From NCBI RefSeq assembly GCF_013285385.1, contig NZ_CP054212.1:3658001-3722000 (forward strand): a stretch of 64,000 nt of DNA, read 5' to 3'. The DNA is from Paramixta manurensis (GTDB lineage: Bacteria > Pseudomonadota > Gammaproteobacteria > Enterobacterales > Enterobacteriaceae). Shown here in pieces: positions 1 to 8,672 of this stretch; positions within the stretch are counted from its first letter, which is position 1; every line of letters begins with the position of its first letter. The translations under genes were made by a program, and so were the position numbers. Under the pieces are notes generated by a model. That model saw nothing but the letters and a program-made list of their open reading frames with translations. It did no database searches and was not told the origin of the DNA.

Positions 1-1319
1 GCGGTCAGTTCGCGCAGATCTCCCAGCGCGGGTAGATTAAGTACCCGTTGTTCAACCGCGGCGGCATTGGCACCCAGCACCGGCTCGACCAGACGACGAT
101 ATTTAGCCACCACCTTATCGCGGTCGGGTTTAAGCGTCGCGCCTTCTGAGCCTTCAATCACCAGCCGTTCACTGCCATGCTCAATCTCGATCTTCACTGT
201 GTCGTCACGCGCCGGATCTCGCACCAAGTCGATACGTTCACCCAGCGCCAGTACCTCGGCGTCGGCATAATTTTCGTAAAAACTGAATTCATTAATCGGA
301 CGACCCAGTAATGCTGCGGCAATGCAGAACCGCGCGCTAACCCGGGCCTTAAGCGAGCTTGCATAGGGCGGCAGGTTGGTGAATCCGGGGTTGGTGTAGG
401 TTAGATCGCTGACCGTTACCGTGATGCGCCCTATCTTATGCGGCTCAATACGGTGCTCGCTGGCGAGCATCAGCGTCAGCGCGACTGGCGTCTGGATAAA
501 GATGCAAATCGGGAACTCCTTGTAAATAGTCTCTTCAATCAGATAGTGCTCCCCCAGCCCCTCGGTCGCCGCGTCTACCTGTTCAGTGGAACCGGCAAAA
601 GCATGATAAAAACCGGCCTCGCCTTCGAAAGCCAGCGGGCTTGCCGTTGCCCCTGCGCGAGCCAACAGCGCAGCGGTCACGCCATTGCGACAGGCCATAC
701 CGACGTTGAGCTTCACTTCCATGGTGCCGGTCAGAAACCCCGCGCCGAAACCTGAAGCAAACACGGCGGCGCAACCGAGCGCGTTAACGATCTGCGTCTC
801 ATCGAGCCGGAGCATTCTTGCTGCCGTGGCGGCGGCGGCGAGGGTTCCCGCCACGCCAGTGGCACGGAATTTGGGTAGCATGCCGGGGCCGCCGAGGTAG
901 ATGCGACCGACCACTTCATAGCCCACTGCAATGGCAGCGATCAGGTCTTTTCCCGAGCCGCCGAATTCATCGGCAATCGCAAGCGCAGCAGGCAGCGTCA
1001 CCGCGCCAGGATGTGATTTGCAAAGAAAATCATCCTGCGTACGGCCATTGACCAGTAACGCGTTGATAAATGCCGCATCCACCGTGGGTACCGTCGTTCT
1101 GCGACCAATGATGGTTGCCGGGCCAGCCGTGTTCCCGATCAACTGGCTTGCCAGTGAAGGCACCGGTAAGCCGCTAGCCGCGATAGCCGTCGAGAGCGTA
1201 TCAAGGATGCGTTCCTGGGCGAATGCCGCGACAGGTTCAGGCACACTCTCGGTTAGCGTTGCGCCGATAAAGCGGGCAAAACGCTGGCTAACCGTCGGCC
1301 TAGATACAGATTCAGACAT
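1..1319 (-). CDS. MmgE/PrpD-family protein, 3' end cut by window edge
   Basis: The minus strand is open from an ATG at 1319 to the left edge (439 codons), so only the extreme C-terminus is missing for a family usually about 450-460 residues long. A good ribosome site (AGGAGAA) sits just upstream. The translation has the family's all-helical N-terminal part (VAAFAQERILDTLSTAIA, then NGRTQDDFLCKSHPGAVTLPAAL) and the later FPICIFIQTPV and LKARVSARFCIAAAL segments. MmgE/PrpD includes 2-methylcitrate dehydratase and cis-aconitate decarboxylase, so a hydro-lyase or decarboxylase acting on a small polycarboxylic acid is plausible. No prpB/prpC neighbours are present, so methylcitrate-cycle PrpD itself is unlikely. 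It is the last visible gene of an operon with the transporter (34 bp upstream) and the hydrolase-fold gene. Family call is firm; substrate is unknown. Confidence 0.88.
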   Translation of the reverse strand, partial: MSESVSRPTVSQRFARFIGATLTESVPEPVAAFAQERILDTLSTAIAASGLPVPSLASQLIGNTAGPATIIGRRTTVPTVDAAFINALLVNGRTQDDFLCKSHPGAVTLPAALAIADEFGGSGKDLIAAIAVGYEVVGRIYLGGPGMLPKFRATGVAGTLAAAATAARMLRLDETQIVNALGCAAVFASGFGAGFLTGTMEVKLNVGMACRNGVTAALLARAGATASPLAFEGEAGFYHAFAGSTEQVDAATEGLGEHYLIEETIYKEFPICIFIQTPVALTLMLASEHRIEPHKIGRITVTVSDLTYTNPGFTNLPPYASSLKARVSARFCIAAALLGRPINEFSFYENYADAEVLALGERIDLVRDPARDDTVKIEIEHGSERLVIEGSEGATLKPDRDKVVAKYRRLVEPVLGANAAAVEQRVLNLPALGDLRELT

Positions 1320-1353
1320 TTGAATTTCTCCTGGAGCGTGAGACAAAAAATCA

Positions 1354-2667
1354 TCAGTGCTGAGTTTGCGGCTGCGCGGCGGCACGCCGTTGCGACTGGC
1401 GATAAGCGAAGATCAAACTGGCGGCCAGACCGCAGACCGCGCCTACACTCATCCACAAACCGGGCGCCGCGCGATTGTCCAACACACTAACCAGCCAGGT
1501 CGCGATAGCCGGTGTAAAGCCACCGAAAATCGTCGCGCTGACGCCAAATGCCAGCGAAAAGGCTGCCGTGCGGATCTCCGGCGGCATAACTTCAGCAAGA
1601 GCGATATACATTGCGCCGTTATACCCGGCATACAGAAACGACAGCCACAGCGATACCAGCAACAGATGGGTTAAATCCGGCGAGTGAACCACCCACAGCA
1701 TGGCGGGATAAGCGGTCACGATTGCCAGCATTGAGAAGCCGATCAATACCGGCCAGCGCCCAACACGGTCAGACAATGCCCCCATGATCGGCAACCAGAA
1801 TGCATTCGAGATCCCCACCCCCAGCGCGGCCAGTAGGCTATCTGTGGTGGTCAGGTGCAGCACCTTATCGCCGAAGGTCGGCGTGTAGACCGCCAGTAAA
1901 TAGAAGGAGACGTTGGTCATCGACACCAGCAGAATGCCGGTTAAGACCGTGCCGAAGTGCGTCCCTAACTGCGTGAAAATTTCGCGCGTCGCGGGGCGTT
2001 TCTTACGCGCCAGAAACTCGCCGGACTCCTCCAGTGAGCGCCGGATGATGAACAGGAAAGGCACCATCAAACAACCAATGATAAACGGAATGCGCCAGCC
2101 CCAGGCCGAGAGCACATCCGGCGCCATCCAAACGTTGAGCGCATAACCGAGCAGCGCGGCGAGGATCACACCAACTTGCTGCGCGACAGATTGCCAGGCG
2201 ACATAGAACCCACGGTGTCCCGGCGTGGACATCTCCGTCAGATAAACCGCCACCCCGCCCAATTCGGCGCCAGCCGAGAACCCTTGTAATAGTCGTGCAA
2301 CCAGGACCAACAGCGGAGCCAGTAAACCGATGGTGGCATAATCGGGCGTTAAGCCGGTGATAAGCGTCGCGACCGCCATCATTGCCAACGTCACGATCAG
2401 CCCTTTGCGCCGTCCGACACGGTCAATATAGGCGCCGAGGATAATCCCTCCTAATGGTCGCATTAAGAAACCGGCGCCAAAAGTGGCGAAGGTCAACATC
2501 AGCGACGCGAAGTCATCGCTGGCCGGGAAAAAGGCTCTGGCGATGTGCGGCGCATAAAAGCCGAACAGGATGAAGTCGAACATTTCAAGAAAATGGCCGC
2601 TGGTGACGCGCAGTACCATTTTGATCTGCCGTAGCCGGGTGGTGTGGCGTTGTGGGTTCATACTCAT
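1354..2667 (-). CDS. MFS metabolite:H+ symporter, citrate/tricarballylate (CitA/TcuC) type
   Basis: A 437-residue inner-membrane protein with about 12 hydrophobic segments. The opening (RVTSGHFLEMFDFILFGFYA), the MFS loop 2-3 motif GAYIDRVGRRKG near residue 100 and LLQGFSAGAELGG near 140 are very close to the CitA and TcuC proton symporters as I recall them. These belong to the metabolite:H+ symporter group and import citrate or tricarballylate. The start at 2667 has AGGAGAAG at good spacing and overlaps the upstream hydrolase stop codon by 4 bp, so the two are translationally coupled. With the PrpD-family gene downstream, this suggests uptake and processing of a di- or tricarboxylic acid such as an aconitate-like compound. 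The exact substrate is inference. Confidence 0.9.
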   Translation of the reverse strand: MSMNPQRHTTRLRQIKMVLRVTSGHFLEMFDFILFGFYAPHIARAFFPASDDFASLMLTFATFGAGFLMRPLGGIILGAYIDRVGRRKGLIVTLAMMAVATLITGLTPDYATIGLLAPLLVLVARLLQGFSAGAELGGVAVYLTEMSTPGHRGFYVAWQSVAQQVGVILAALLGYALNVWMAPDVLSAWGWRIPFIIGCLMVPFLFIIRRSLEESGEFLARKKRPATREIFTQLGTHFGTVLTGILLVSMTNVSFYLLAVYTPTFGDKVLHLTTTDSLLAALGVGISNAFWLPIMGALSDRVGRWPVLIGFSMLAIVTAYPAMLWVVHSPDLTHLLLVSLWLSFLYAGYNGAMYIALAEVMPPEIRTAAFSLAFGVSATIFGGFTPAIATWLVSVLDNRAAPGLWMSVGAVCGLAASLIFAYRQSQRRAAAQPQTQH

Positions 2668-3575
2668 GTCTTCTCCTGATGGTTGTTGTGCGCTGATCCG
2701 GTTCGGCGGGCAGCCCCCGTAATACGCTCAATAAAAGCAGCGGTTACTTGCGCGCAGGCATCGGGATGGGTGGCGGTGATGTGAAAGCTGTTGGCGGCAA
2801 TAAGCTCGAGTGAAGCATTTGGAACGCGTTGTTGCAGGCGTTCAAGATCTGCTGGCGCCGGTCGCTGGCTATAACGGCTGTCTGGTTGGGCGGAGGCCGC
2901 GTCATCGCCCGCCACGATAAACAATGTTGGGCAGCATACGGATTCAGGTGCGCGAGGGCCGTGTAATTGTGACAATAGACGTAAGCAAGCCGTTACCGTG
3001 CCTGCAGGCGCGGCGCTCATTAAATCAATCCACCAGGCAAGCGCGGCGGGCGAGAGCGCATCAGCCATCCGGCCTGGCATCGTCGCGCGTACCCAGGCTT
3101 CAACGCCATGCAGCTCAACCAGCGCGATCCACTCATCTAACCACGGCCCCAGCGCCGCACTTGGCACCGGCAGCATACCCGCCAGAGTCATTGATGCGAT
3201 GCGTGGATTGCCTCGTTGAGCCAGTTCGAACGCGATCTGCGCGCCGAGCTTGGTCGCCACCAGATGCACATGCTGGCTGTTCACCGAATCGAGCAACGTC
3301 TCCAGATCGTCTGCCCACTCTTCGATCGAAAAGTCGGTTGTCTGCGCCAGCGCTGATGATTGACCATAGCCGCGTAAGTCCGGGCGCAGTACGCGGAACC
3401 GGCGGGCAAAGTACGGCACCCACGGTGCCCAAATGCGACCATCCTCGGCAATGCCGTGAATCATCAGCACATCATCCGTTGTGCTCCACGGATCGGTGTA
3501 AGCATCGTCGATGTAGCAATATAACGATGACTGGTCGCGGGAGACGCAGCGACAGGCGCAAGCTGAGGTGAGCAT
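2664..3575 (-). CDS. alpha/beta-hydrolase-fold protein lacking the nucleophilic serine
   Basis: A 303-residue protein with the order of an alpha/beta hydrolase: oxyanion-hole VLMIHG (36-41), LRPDLRGYGQS (63-73), nucleophile-elbow region HLVATKLGAQ (104-113), acid-containing VAGDD near 222 and a C-terminal SFHITATHPD that supplies a histidine. The elbow should read G-x-S-x-G but reads A-T-K-L-G; codon AAG at 3249-3251 puts Lys109 at the serine position. Acid and histidine positions look kept. It is therefore unlikely to be an ordinary esterase; a non-hydrolytic or altered chemistry is possible. Start 3575 has GGAGAAG five bases upstream. It is the first gene of the hydrolase/transporter/PrpD operon, divergent from the LysR gene. 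Fold call is firm; activity unknown. Confidence 0.85.
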   Translation of the reverse strand: MLTSACACRCVSRDQSSLYCYIDDAYTDPWSTTDDVLMIHGIAEDGRIWAPWVPYFARRFRVLRPDLRGYGQSSALAQTTDFSIEEWADDLETLLDSVNSQHVHLVATKLGAQIAFELAQRGNPRIASMTLAGMLPVPSAALGPWLDEWIALVELHGVEAWVRATMPGRMADALSPAALAWWIDLMSAAPAGTVTACLRLLSQLHGPRAPESVCCPTLFIVAGDDAASAQPDSRYSQRPAPADLERLQQRVPNASLELIAANSFHITATHPDACAQVTAAFIERITGAARRTGSAHNNHQEKT

Positions 3576-3719
3576 CTGGCTTCTCCATTATTCTGGTTAG
3601 TCGCGGCGGCAAGGTTAAAGACACTGCAGGCTGCCGCCGGTGTCCTACGCGCGATGACGTGAACCATACACAGCGTCTTCAACGATACTTGCTCTGTTGG
3701 GCGCTGCACCATCGACATT

Positions 3720-3740
3720 TTGTTAACTCAAGTTATACAA
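3720..3740. promoter_or_regulatory. candidate LysR operator between divergent genes
   Basis: An interrupted inverted repeat, TTGTTAAC-4 bp-GTTATACAA, lies in the 220-bp space between the hydrolase/transporter operon and the LysR gene. It is AT-rich and placed as expected for a LysR-type regulatory site controlling both directions. No promoter elements can be assigned with confidence. Confidence 0.35.
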
Positions 3741-3795
3741 TTTGTTTACATGCGCGGATTTAGCCGCTTCACGACCCGATAAAGAGAGAAACATC

Positions 3796-4674
3796 GTGCG
3801 CCGACTGTTACCGCTCAATGCGTTGCGTGCCTTCGAAACCGTGGCGCGCACCGGTACGCTAACCCAAGCCGGGGAGGAGCTGTTGGTGACCCCAACTGCG
3901 GTGGGGCGCCACATCAAGAATCTGGAGGACATCCTCGGCATTACGCTATTCGAGCGCGAGGGTGGGTTGTTGATCCTGACCGCGCAAGGTCGCCAATACG
4001 CGCGTTCGCTGGGGCGAGCCTTTGAGTTGATTGCCGATGCGACCGATCTCCTGGTGGGTAGCAAAACGCGGACACCGATTACATTGCGCGCCTATACCAC
4101 CTTCCTGGTGCGCTGGTTGATCCCCAAATTACCCGATTTTCAGCGCGTTCATCCGGAGGTCGAATTACGCCTTACCGCCGCCTTTGATGTGGTTGATTTC
4201 GCCCGTGACGCGGTCGATTTGGGCATGCGGTATGGCGATGGGCAATGGCCGGGCTTGCATGCCACGCCGCTGTTTAGCGATGAGCTGGTGGTGGTGGGCA
4301 ATGCCGGGTTGCGTGACCGTTTTGCCAGCCTATCGGCTGAAGAGGCATTCGCCACCTCAACGCTGCTGGTTCATACCTTGCGGCTGGACGATTGGCCCGA
4401 TTGGTTTGAGGTGGCCGGGCTGGATGACATCATTCCTACGCATCAGATGCCGCTGGATGATATGTCGCTAATTTACCAGGGTATGCTTGACGGTATTGGC
4501 GTTGGGTTAACCCAGCGTTGCTATGTCGAACAAGATCTCAGGGAGGGCCGGTTGCACTTGCTGTCGCCAAACGTGTTACGACGGCAACGTGGTTTCCATC
4601 TGGTTTGCCTGCCCGAGACGGCCCGCATCCCTGCGGTACAGGCGTTCCTGAGCTGGCTGGCGAATAGGGACTGA
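3796..4674 (+). CDS. LysR-family transcriptional regulator (GcvA-like)
   Basis: The N-terminal winged HTH is clear (LPLNALRAFETVARTGTL, then TPTAVGRHIKNLEDILGITLF), followed by a periplasmic-binding-like effector domain (TPITLRAYTTFLVRWLIPKL onward). The layout resembles GcvA-type regulators. I prefer the GTG start at 3796 (292 residues): it puts the HTH at the usual distance from the N-terminus and has a purine-rich AAAGAGAG upstream. An in-frame ATG at 3742 would add 18 residues but lies only 2 bp past the candidate operator. It is divergent from the hydrolase/MFS/PrpD operon, so it probably controls those genes in response to their substrate; that is inference. The 269 bp after it, up to mutS, hold only a small palindrome (TGACGC/GCGTCA at 4841-4856). 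Confidence 0.85.
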   Translation: MRRLLPLNALRAFETVARTGTLTQAGEELLVTPTAVGRHIKNLEDILGITLFEREGGLLILTAQGRQYARSLGRAFELIADATDLLVGSKTRTPITLRAYTTFLVRWLIPKLPDFQRVHPEVELRLTAAFDVVDFARDAVDLGMRYGDGQWPGLHATPLFSDELVVVGNAGLRDRFASLSAEEAFATSTLLVHTLRLDDWPDWFEVAGLDDIIPTHQMPLDDMSLIYQGMLDGIGVGLTQRCYVEQDLREGRLHLLSPNVLRRQRGFHLVCLPETARIPAVQAFLSWLANRD

Positions 4675-4943
4675 TAAGGCCATCATGCCTGGATTGCCTA
4701 TTCGATGAACCACTAAGTGGAAGTAAAGCCCGTCGTGACCCGGACGCTTTTCTTACTGCCTTTGTAGGACATCTTCTGTTTTTACCTGTGACAGCACACA
4801 GCACAGCCGCTAGTATAGCGGTAGCAAAATTTAACAGGCATGACGCGCAGGCGTCAGTACCGTTTTACTGAAATTACGTGGTACTTGATGACAATTAAAA
4901 AATCCACAATGACGTTTAAATTCAATGGACTGGAGCCGGTAAC

Positions 4944-7502
4944 ATGAGCGGTGGCACAGAAAATTTATCGGCGCATACGCCGATGATGCAGCAGTACCTC
5001 CGCCTGAAGGCTGAGCACCCCGAAATTCTGCTGTTTTATCGGATGGGGGATTTTTACGAACTGTTTTATGACGATGCCAAACGCGCATCGCAGTTGCTGG
5101 AAATCTCCTTAACCAAACGCGGCGCTTCGGCTGGCGAACCCATTCCGATGGCTGGCGTGCCGTATCACGCGGTGGAAAACTATCTGGCGAAGCTGGTGCA
5201 ACTGGGCGAATCGGTCGCAATTTGCGAGCAAATTGGCGATCCGGCATTAAGCAAAGGGCCGGTAGAACGCAAAGTGGTGCGTATCGTCACGCCAGGCACC
5301 ATCAGCGATGAGGCCTTACTGCAGGAGCGGCAGGACAATTTGCTCGCCGCGATTTGGCAAGGTCCGCGCGGTTTTGGCTACGCCACGCTGGATATCAGTT
5401 CCGGGCGTTTTCGCCTTTCTGAGCCCGCCGACCGGGAAACCATGGCGGCGGAGCTACAACGCACCAACCCTGCCGAATTGCTTTATCCGGAAGATTTCGC
5501 CGCGATGGAGTTAGTGGAAAACCGGCGCGGTATGCGGCGGCGGCCGCTGTGGGAATTTGAGCCGGACACTGCCCGCCAGCAGCTCAACCTCCAGTTTGGC
5601 ACCCGCGACCTTAGTGGTTTTGGTGTAGAGAATGCGCATCAGGCACTGCGAGCCGCAGGCTGCTTATTGCAGTATGCCAAAGATACGCAGCGTACCTCTT
5701 TGCCGCACATTCGCTCGGTTACCATGGAGCGTCAGCAAGACGGCATTATTATGGATGCCGCAACGCGGCGTAACCTGGAGATTACGCAAAATCTCGCCGG
5801 CGGCATAGAAAACACCCTCGCCTCGGTGCTGGATAAAACCGTAACGCCGATGGGCAGCCGCATGCTAAAGCGCTGGCTGCATATGCCGATACGTGACGGG
5901 AAAATGATTCAACACCGTCAGCAAAGCATCACCGCATTGCAAGAGATGAGTGACACGTTACAGCCGGTGTTACGCCAGGTTGGCGATCTGGAGCGTATTC
6001 TGGCGCGCCTCGCCTTACGCACCGCACGTCCACGCGATCTGGCGCGTATGCGTCACGCTTTCCAACAGTTACCGGAAATCAATCAACAACTTGCGTCGGT
6101 TGCAGTGCCGCACCTTCAAACGTTGCGCCAGCAGATCGGGCAGTTTGACGAATTACGCGCCCTGCTGGAGCGCGCAATTATCGAGTCGCCGCCGGTTCTG
6201 GTGCGCGATGGCGGCGTCATCGCCGCTGGTTATAATGCCGAACTGGATGAGTGGCGCGCATTGGCTGACGGCGCTAGCGATTACCTTGACCGTCTGGAAG
6301 TACGCGAACGTGAAAAACTGGGGCTGGATACGCTCAAAGTCGGCTTCAATGGCGTACACGGCTACTATATTCAGGTTAGCCGTGGGCAAAGTCATCTGGT
6401 GCCGATCCATTACGTGCGCCGTCAGACGCTGAAAAATGCCGAACGCTACATTATTCCGGAACTAAAGGAGTATGAGGATAAGGTCTTAACCTCAAAAGGT
6501 AAGGCATTAGCGCTGGAAAAAGGCCTCTACGAAGAGCTGTTCGATCTCCTGTTGCCGCACCTGGAGGCTTTACAACTTAGCGCCTCGGCGTTGGCAGAGT
6601 TAGATGTGCTGAGCAATCTGGCGGAACGTGCCTGGGCGCTCAACTATACGTGCCCGACGTTGACGGATAAGCCCGGAATCAAACTGGTTGGCGCACGGCA
6701 CCCGGTAGTTGAACAGGTGCTGAAAGACCCCTTTATCGCCAATCCGCTTACGCTGTCGCCCCAACGTCGTATGTTGGTGATTACCGGCCCGAACATGGGC
6801 GGTAAAAGCACCTATATGCGGCAAACCGCGCTGATCGCCCTGCTGGCCTATATCGGCAGTTTTGTACCGGCTGAGCAGGCCATCATTGGCCCTATCGACC
6901 GTATTTTCACGCGCGTCGGCGCAGCGGATGATCTGGCTTCAGGCCGTTCCACTTTTATGGTGGAAATGACCGAAACCGCCAACATTCTCCATAATGCCAC
7001 CGAGTACAGTTTGGTATTAATGGATGAAATCGGGCGCGGCACCTCCACCTATGACGGTTTGTCGCTGGCTTGGGCCTGCGCCGAAAGCCTGGCAAACCGT
7101 ATTAAAGCGCTAACGCTGTTCGCAACCCATTATTTCGAGCTCACTACCCTGCCGGAGAAAATGGAAGGCGTGGCGAATGTGCATCTTGATGCGGTTGAAC
7201 ACGGCGATACCATCGCCTTTATGCATAGCGTTCAGGAGGGCGCGGCCAGTAAAAGCTACGGTTTAGCGGTCGCGGCATTGGCGGGCGTGCCAAAAGAGGT
7301 GATTAAGCGCGCGCGGCAAAAACTGAAAGAGCTGGAAACGTTGTCCGGCAGCGCGGCCTCCTCAACGGTCGATGGCCCACAGTTACCGCTGTTAGTTGAA
7401 GAGACATCGCCCGCGGTAGAAGCGCTGGAAGCACTTGATCCGGATTCGCTTTCTCCTCGCCAGGCGCTAGAGTGGATTTATCGCCTGAAAGCACTGGTGT
7501 AA
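4944..7502 (+). CDS. mutS: DNA mismatch repair ATPase MutS
   Basis: 852 residues, against 853 in E. coli, and nearly collinear with it. MutS binds mispairs and small loops as a dimer and recruits MutL. Visible motifs are the mismatch-contacting Phe-x-Glu in MGDFYELF (Phe37, Glu39), the connector and lever domains with GVHGYYIQVS, Walker A GPNMGGKST at about 615-623, Walker B LVLMDEIGRGTST, the STFMVEMTE loop and the FATHYFEL switch. The C-terminal LSPRQALEWIYRLKAL is the dimer/tetramer segment. It is convergent with rpoS and separated from it only by a shared terminator hairpin; the accessory genes found at this junction in many E. coli strains are absent. Confidence 0.99.
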   Translation: MSGGTENLSAHTPMMQQYLRLKAEHPEILLFYRMGDFYELFYDDAKRASQLLEISLTKRGASAGEPIPMAGVPYHAVENYLAKLVQLGESVAICEQIGDPALSKGPVERKVVRIVTPGTISDEALLQERQDNLLAAIWQGPRGFGYATLDISSGRFRLSEPADRETMAAELQRTNPAELLYPEDFAAMELVENRRGMRRRPLWEFEPDTARQQLNLQFGTRDLSGFGVENAHQALRAAGCLLQYAKDTQRTSLPHIRSVTMERQQDGIIMDAATRRNLEITQNLAGGIENTLASVLDKTVTPMGSRMLKRWLHMPIRDGKMIQHRQQSITALQEMSDTLQPVLRQVGDLERILARLALRTARPRDLARMRHAFQQLPEINQQLASVAVPHLQTLRQQIGQFDELRALLERAIIESPPVLVRDGGVIAAGYNAELDEWRALADGASDYLDRLEVREREKLGLDTLKVGFNGVHGYYIQVSRGQSHLVPIHYVRRQTLKNAERYIIPELKEYEDKVLTSKGKALALEKGLYEELFDLLLPHLEALQLSASALAELDVLSNLAERAWALNYTCPTLTDKPGIKLVGARHPVVEQVLKDPFIANPLTLSPQRRMLVITGPNMGGKSTYMRQTALIALLAYIGSFVPAEQAIIGPIDRIFTRVGAADDLASGRSTFMVEMTETANILHNATEYSLVLMDEIGRGTSTYDGLSLAWACAESLANRIKALTLFATHYFELTTLPEKMEGVANVHLDAVEHGDTIAFMHSVQEGAASKSYGLAVAALAGVPKEVIKRARQKLKELETLSGSAASSTVDGPQLPLLVEETSPAVEALEALDPDSLSPRQALEWIYRLKALV

Positions 7503-7512
7503 CGGCAATAAA

Positions 7513-7539
7513 AAAGCGGTGGTTTAAAACCACCGCTTT
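7513..7539. terminator. bidirectional hairpin terminator between mutS and rpoS
   Basis: A perfect 13-bp inverted repeat (AAAGCGGTGGTTT / AAACCACCGCTTT) with a one-base centre lies between the two convergent stop codons. It is flanked by A-rich sequence on the left (AATAAAAA), which becomes a U-tract for the rpoS transcript, and by TTTC on the right for mutS. Confidence 0.85.
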
Positions 7540-7568
7540 CGCATTAACTTCTCAAATTTAACGCTATG

Positions 7569-8561
7569 TTACTCGCGAAATAGCGCTTCAATATTTAGCC
7601 CTTGTGTCTGCAAGATTTCACGCAGACGACGCAGACCTTCAACCTGAATCTGACGAACACGTTCACGAGTCAGGCCAATTTCACGACCCACATCTTCCAG
7701 TGTTGCCGCTTCATAGCCTAACAGACCGAAACGACGCGCCAGAACTTCACGCTGCTTGGCGTTCAGTTCGAACAACCATTTGACGATGCTTTGTTTCATA
7801 TCATCATCTTGCGTGGTGTCTTCCGGACCGTTGTCTTTTTCATCGGCCAGAATATCCAGCAGCGCTTTTTCAGAGTCTCCACCTAACGGTGTGTCGACTG
7901 AAGTAATGCGTTCGTTGAGACGCAGCATACGGCTAACATCATCAACAGGTTTATCCAGTTGCTCCGCAATCTCTTCCGCACTCGGCTCATGATCAAGCTT
8001 GTGCGAGAGTTCACGCGCGGTACGCAGATAAACATTCAACTCTTTAACAATATGGATTGGCAGACGAATAGTACGGGTTTGGTTCATGATTGCCCGTTCA
8101 ATAGTCTGACGAATCCACCAAGTGGCATACGTTGAAAAACGGAACCCTCTTTCCGGGTCAAATTTTTCAACCGCACGAATCAAGCCAAGGTTGCCCTCTT
8201 CAATCAGGTCCAGCAACGCTAAACCTCGATTGCTATAACGACGAGCAATCTTCACCACCAGTCGTAAGTTACTTTCGATCATGCGGCGACGTGAAGGAAC
8301 GTCACCTCGCAATGCACGGCGAGCAAAGAACACTTCTTCCTCAGCCGTTAACAATGGAGAATAACCAATCTCTCCGAGGTAGAGCTGCGTCGCATCCAAA
8401 ACGCGCTGCGTCGCACCCTGTGACAACAACTCTTCTTCTGCTAACTCGTTATCACTAGGTTCATTCTCAACGAGAGCCTTCTCGTCAAAAATCTCAGCTC
8501 CGTTCTCGTCGAATTCCGCATCTTCATGTAACTCGTTAACTTTCAGCGTATTCTGGCTCAT
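7569..8561 (-). CDS. rpoS: stationary-phase/general stress sigma factor RpoS (sigma 38)
   Basis: 330 residues, the same length as in E. coli. Sigma-70 group 2 features are in order: region 1.2 (DATQLYLGEIGYSPLLTAEEE), region 2 with ESNLRLVVKIARRYSNRG and RFSTYATWWIRQTIERAI, region 3 (EPSAEEIAEQL) and region 4.2 HTH (TLEDVGREIGLTRERVRQIQ). It directs RNA polymerase to stress and stationary-phase promoters. The start has TAGGAGCC upstream, preceded by an E. coli-like leader. It is downstream of nlpD on the same strand, the usual arrangement, in which the main rpoS promoter lies inside nlpD. Confidence 0.99.
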   Translation of the reverse strand: MSQNTLKVNELHEDAEFDENGAEIFDEKALVENEPSDNELAEEELLSQGATQRVLDATQLYLGEIGYSPLLTAEEEVFFARRALRGDVPSRRRMIESNLRLVVKIARRYSNRGLALLDLIEEGNLGLIRAVEKFDPERGFRFSTYATWWIRQTIERAIMNQTRTIRLPIHIVKELNVYLRTARELSHKLDHEPSAEEIAEQLDKPVDDVSRMLRLNERITSVDTPLGGDSEKALLDILADEKDNGPEDTTQDDDMKQSIVKWLFELNAKQREVLARRFGLLGYEAATLEDVGREIGLTRERVRQIQVEGLRRLREILQTQGLNIEALFRE

Positions 8562-8672
8562 AAGCGGCTCCTACCCGTGATCCCAGGGCAGAACACCAGG
8601 GTTCTGCCGGTTTATCGCTGCGGTAAATAACGCAGCGGGTTTACGGATTTCCCCTTGTAACGAATTTCAAAA
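8562..8672 (-). promoter_or_regulatory. rpoS mRNA leader with sRNA-responsive anti-sense element
   Basis: Reading the minus strand towards the rpoS start, the segment at 8672-8651 (TTTTGAAATTCGTTACAAGG and following GG) and the GGGATCACGGGTAGGAGCC segment over the start region match, from memory, the E. coli rpoS leader that folds over its own ribosome site. In E. coli this fold is opened by DsrA, RprA and ArcZ with Hfq. The upstream half lies inside the nlpD coding end. Similarity is seen directly; regulation by those sRNAs is carried over from the known system. Confidence 0.75.

Noticed and set aside
438..755. Plus-strand frames between 67 and 1323
   Set aside because: All are shadows of the MmgE/PrpD gene, which is open on the minus strand over the whole interval.
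2924..3571. 215-codon plus-strand frame opposite the hydrolase-fold gene
   Set aside because: Low-complexity Arg/Ser/Pro-rich translation with no ribosome site; shadow of the minus-strand gene.
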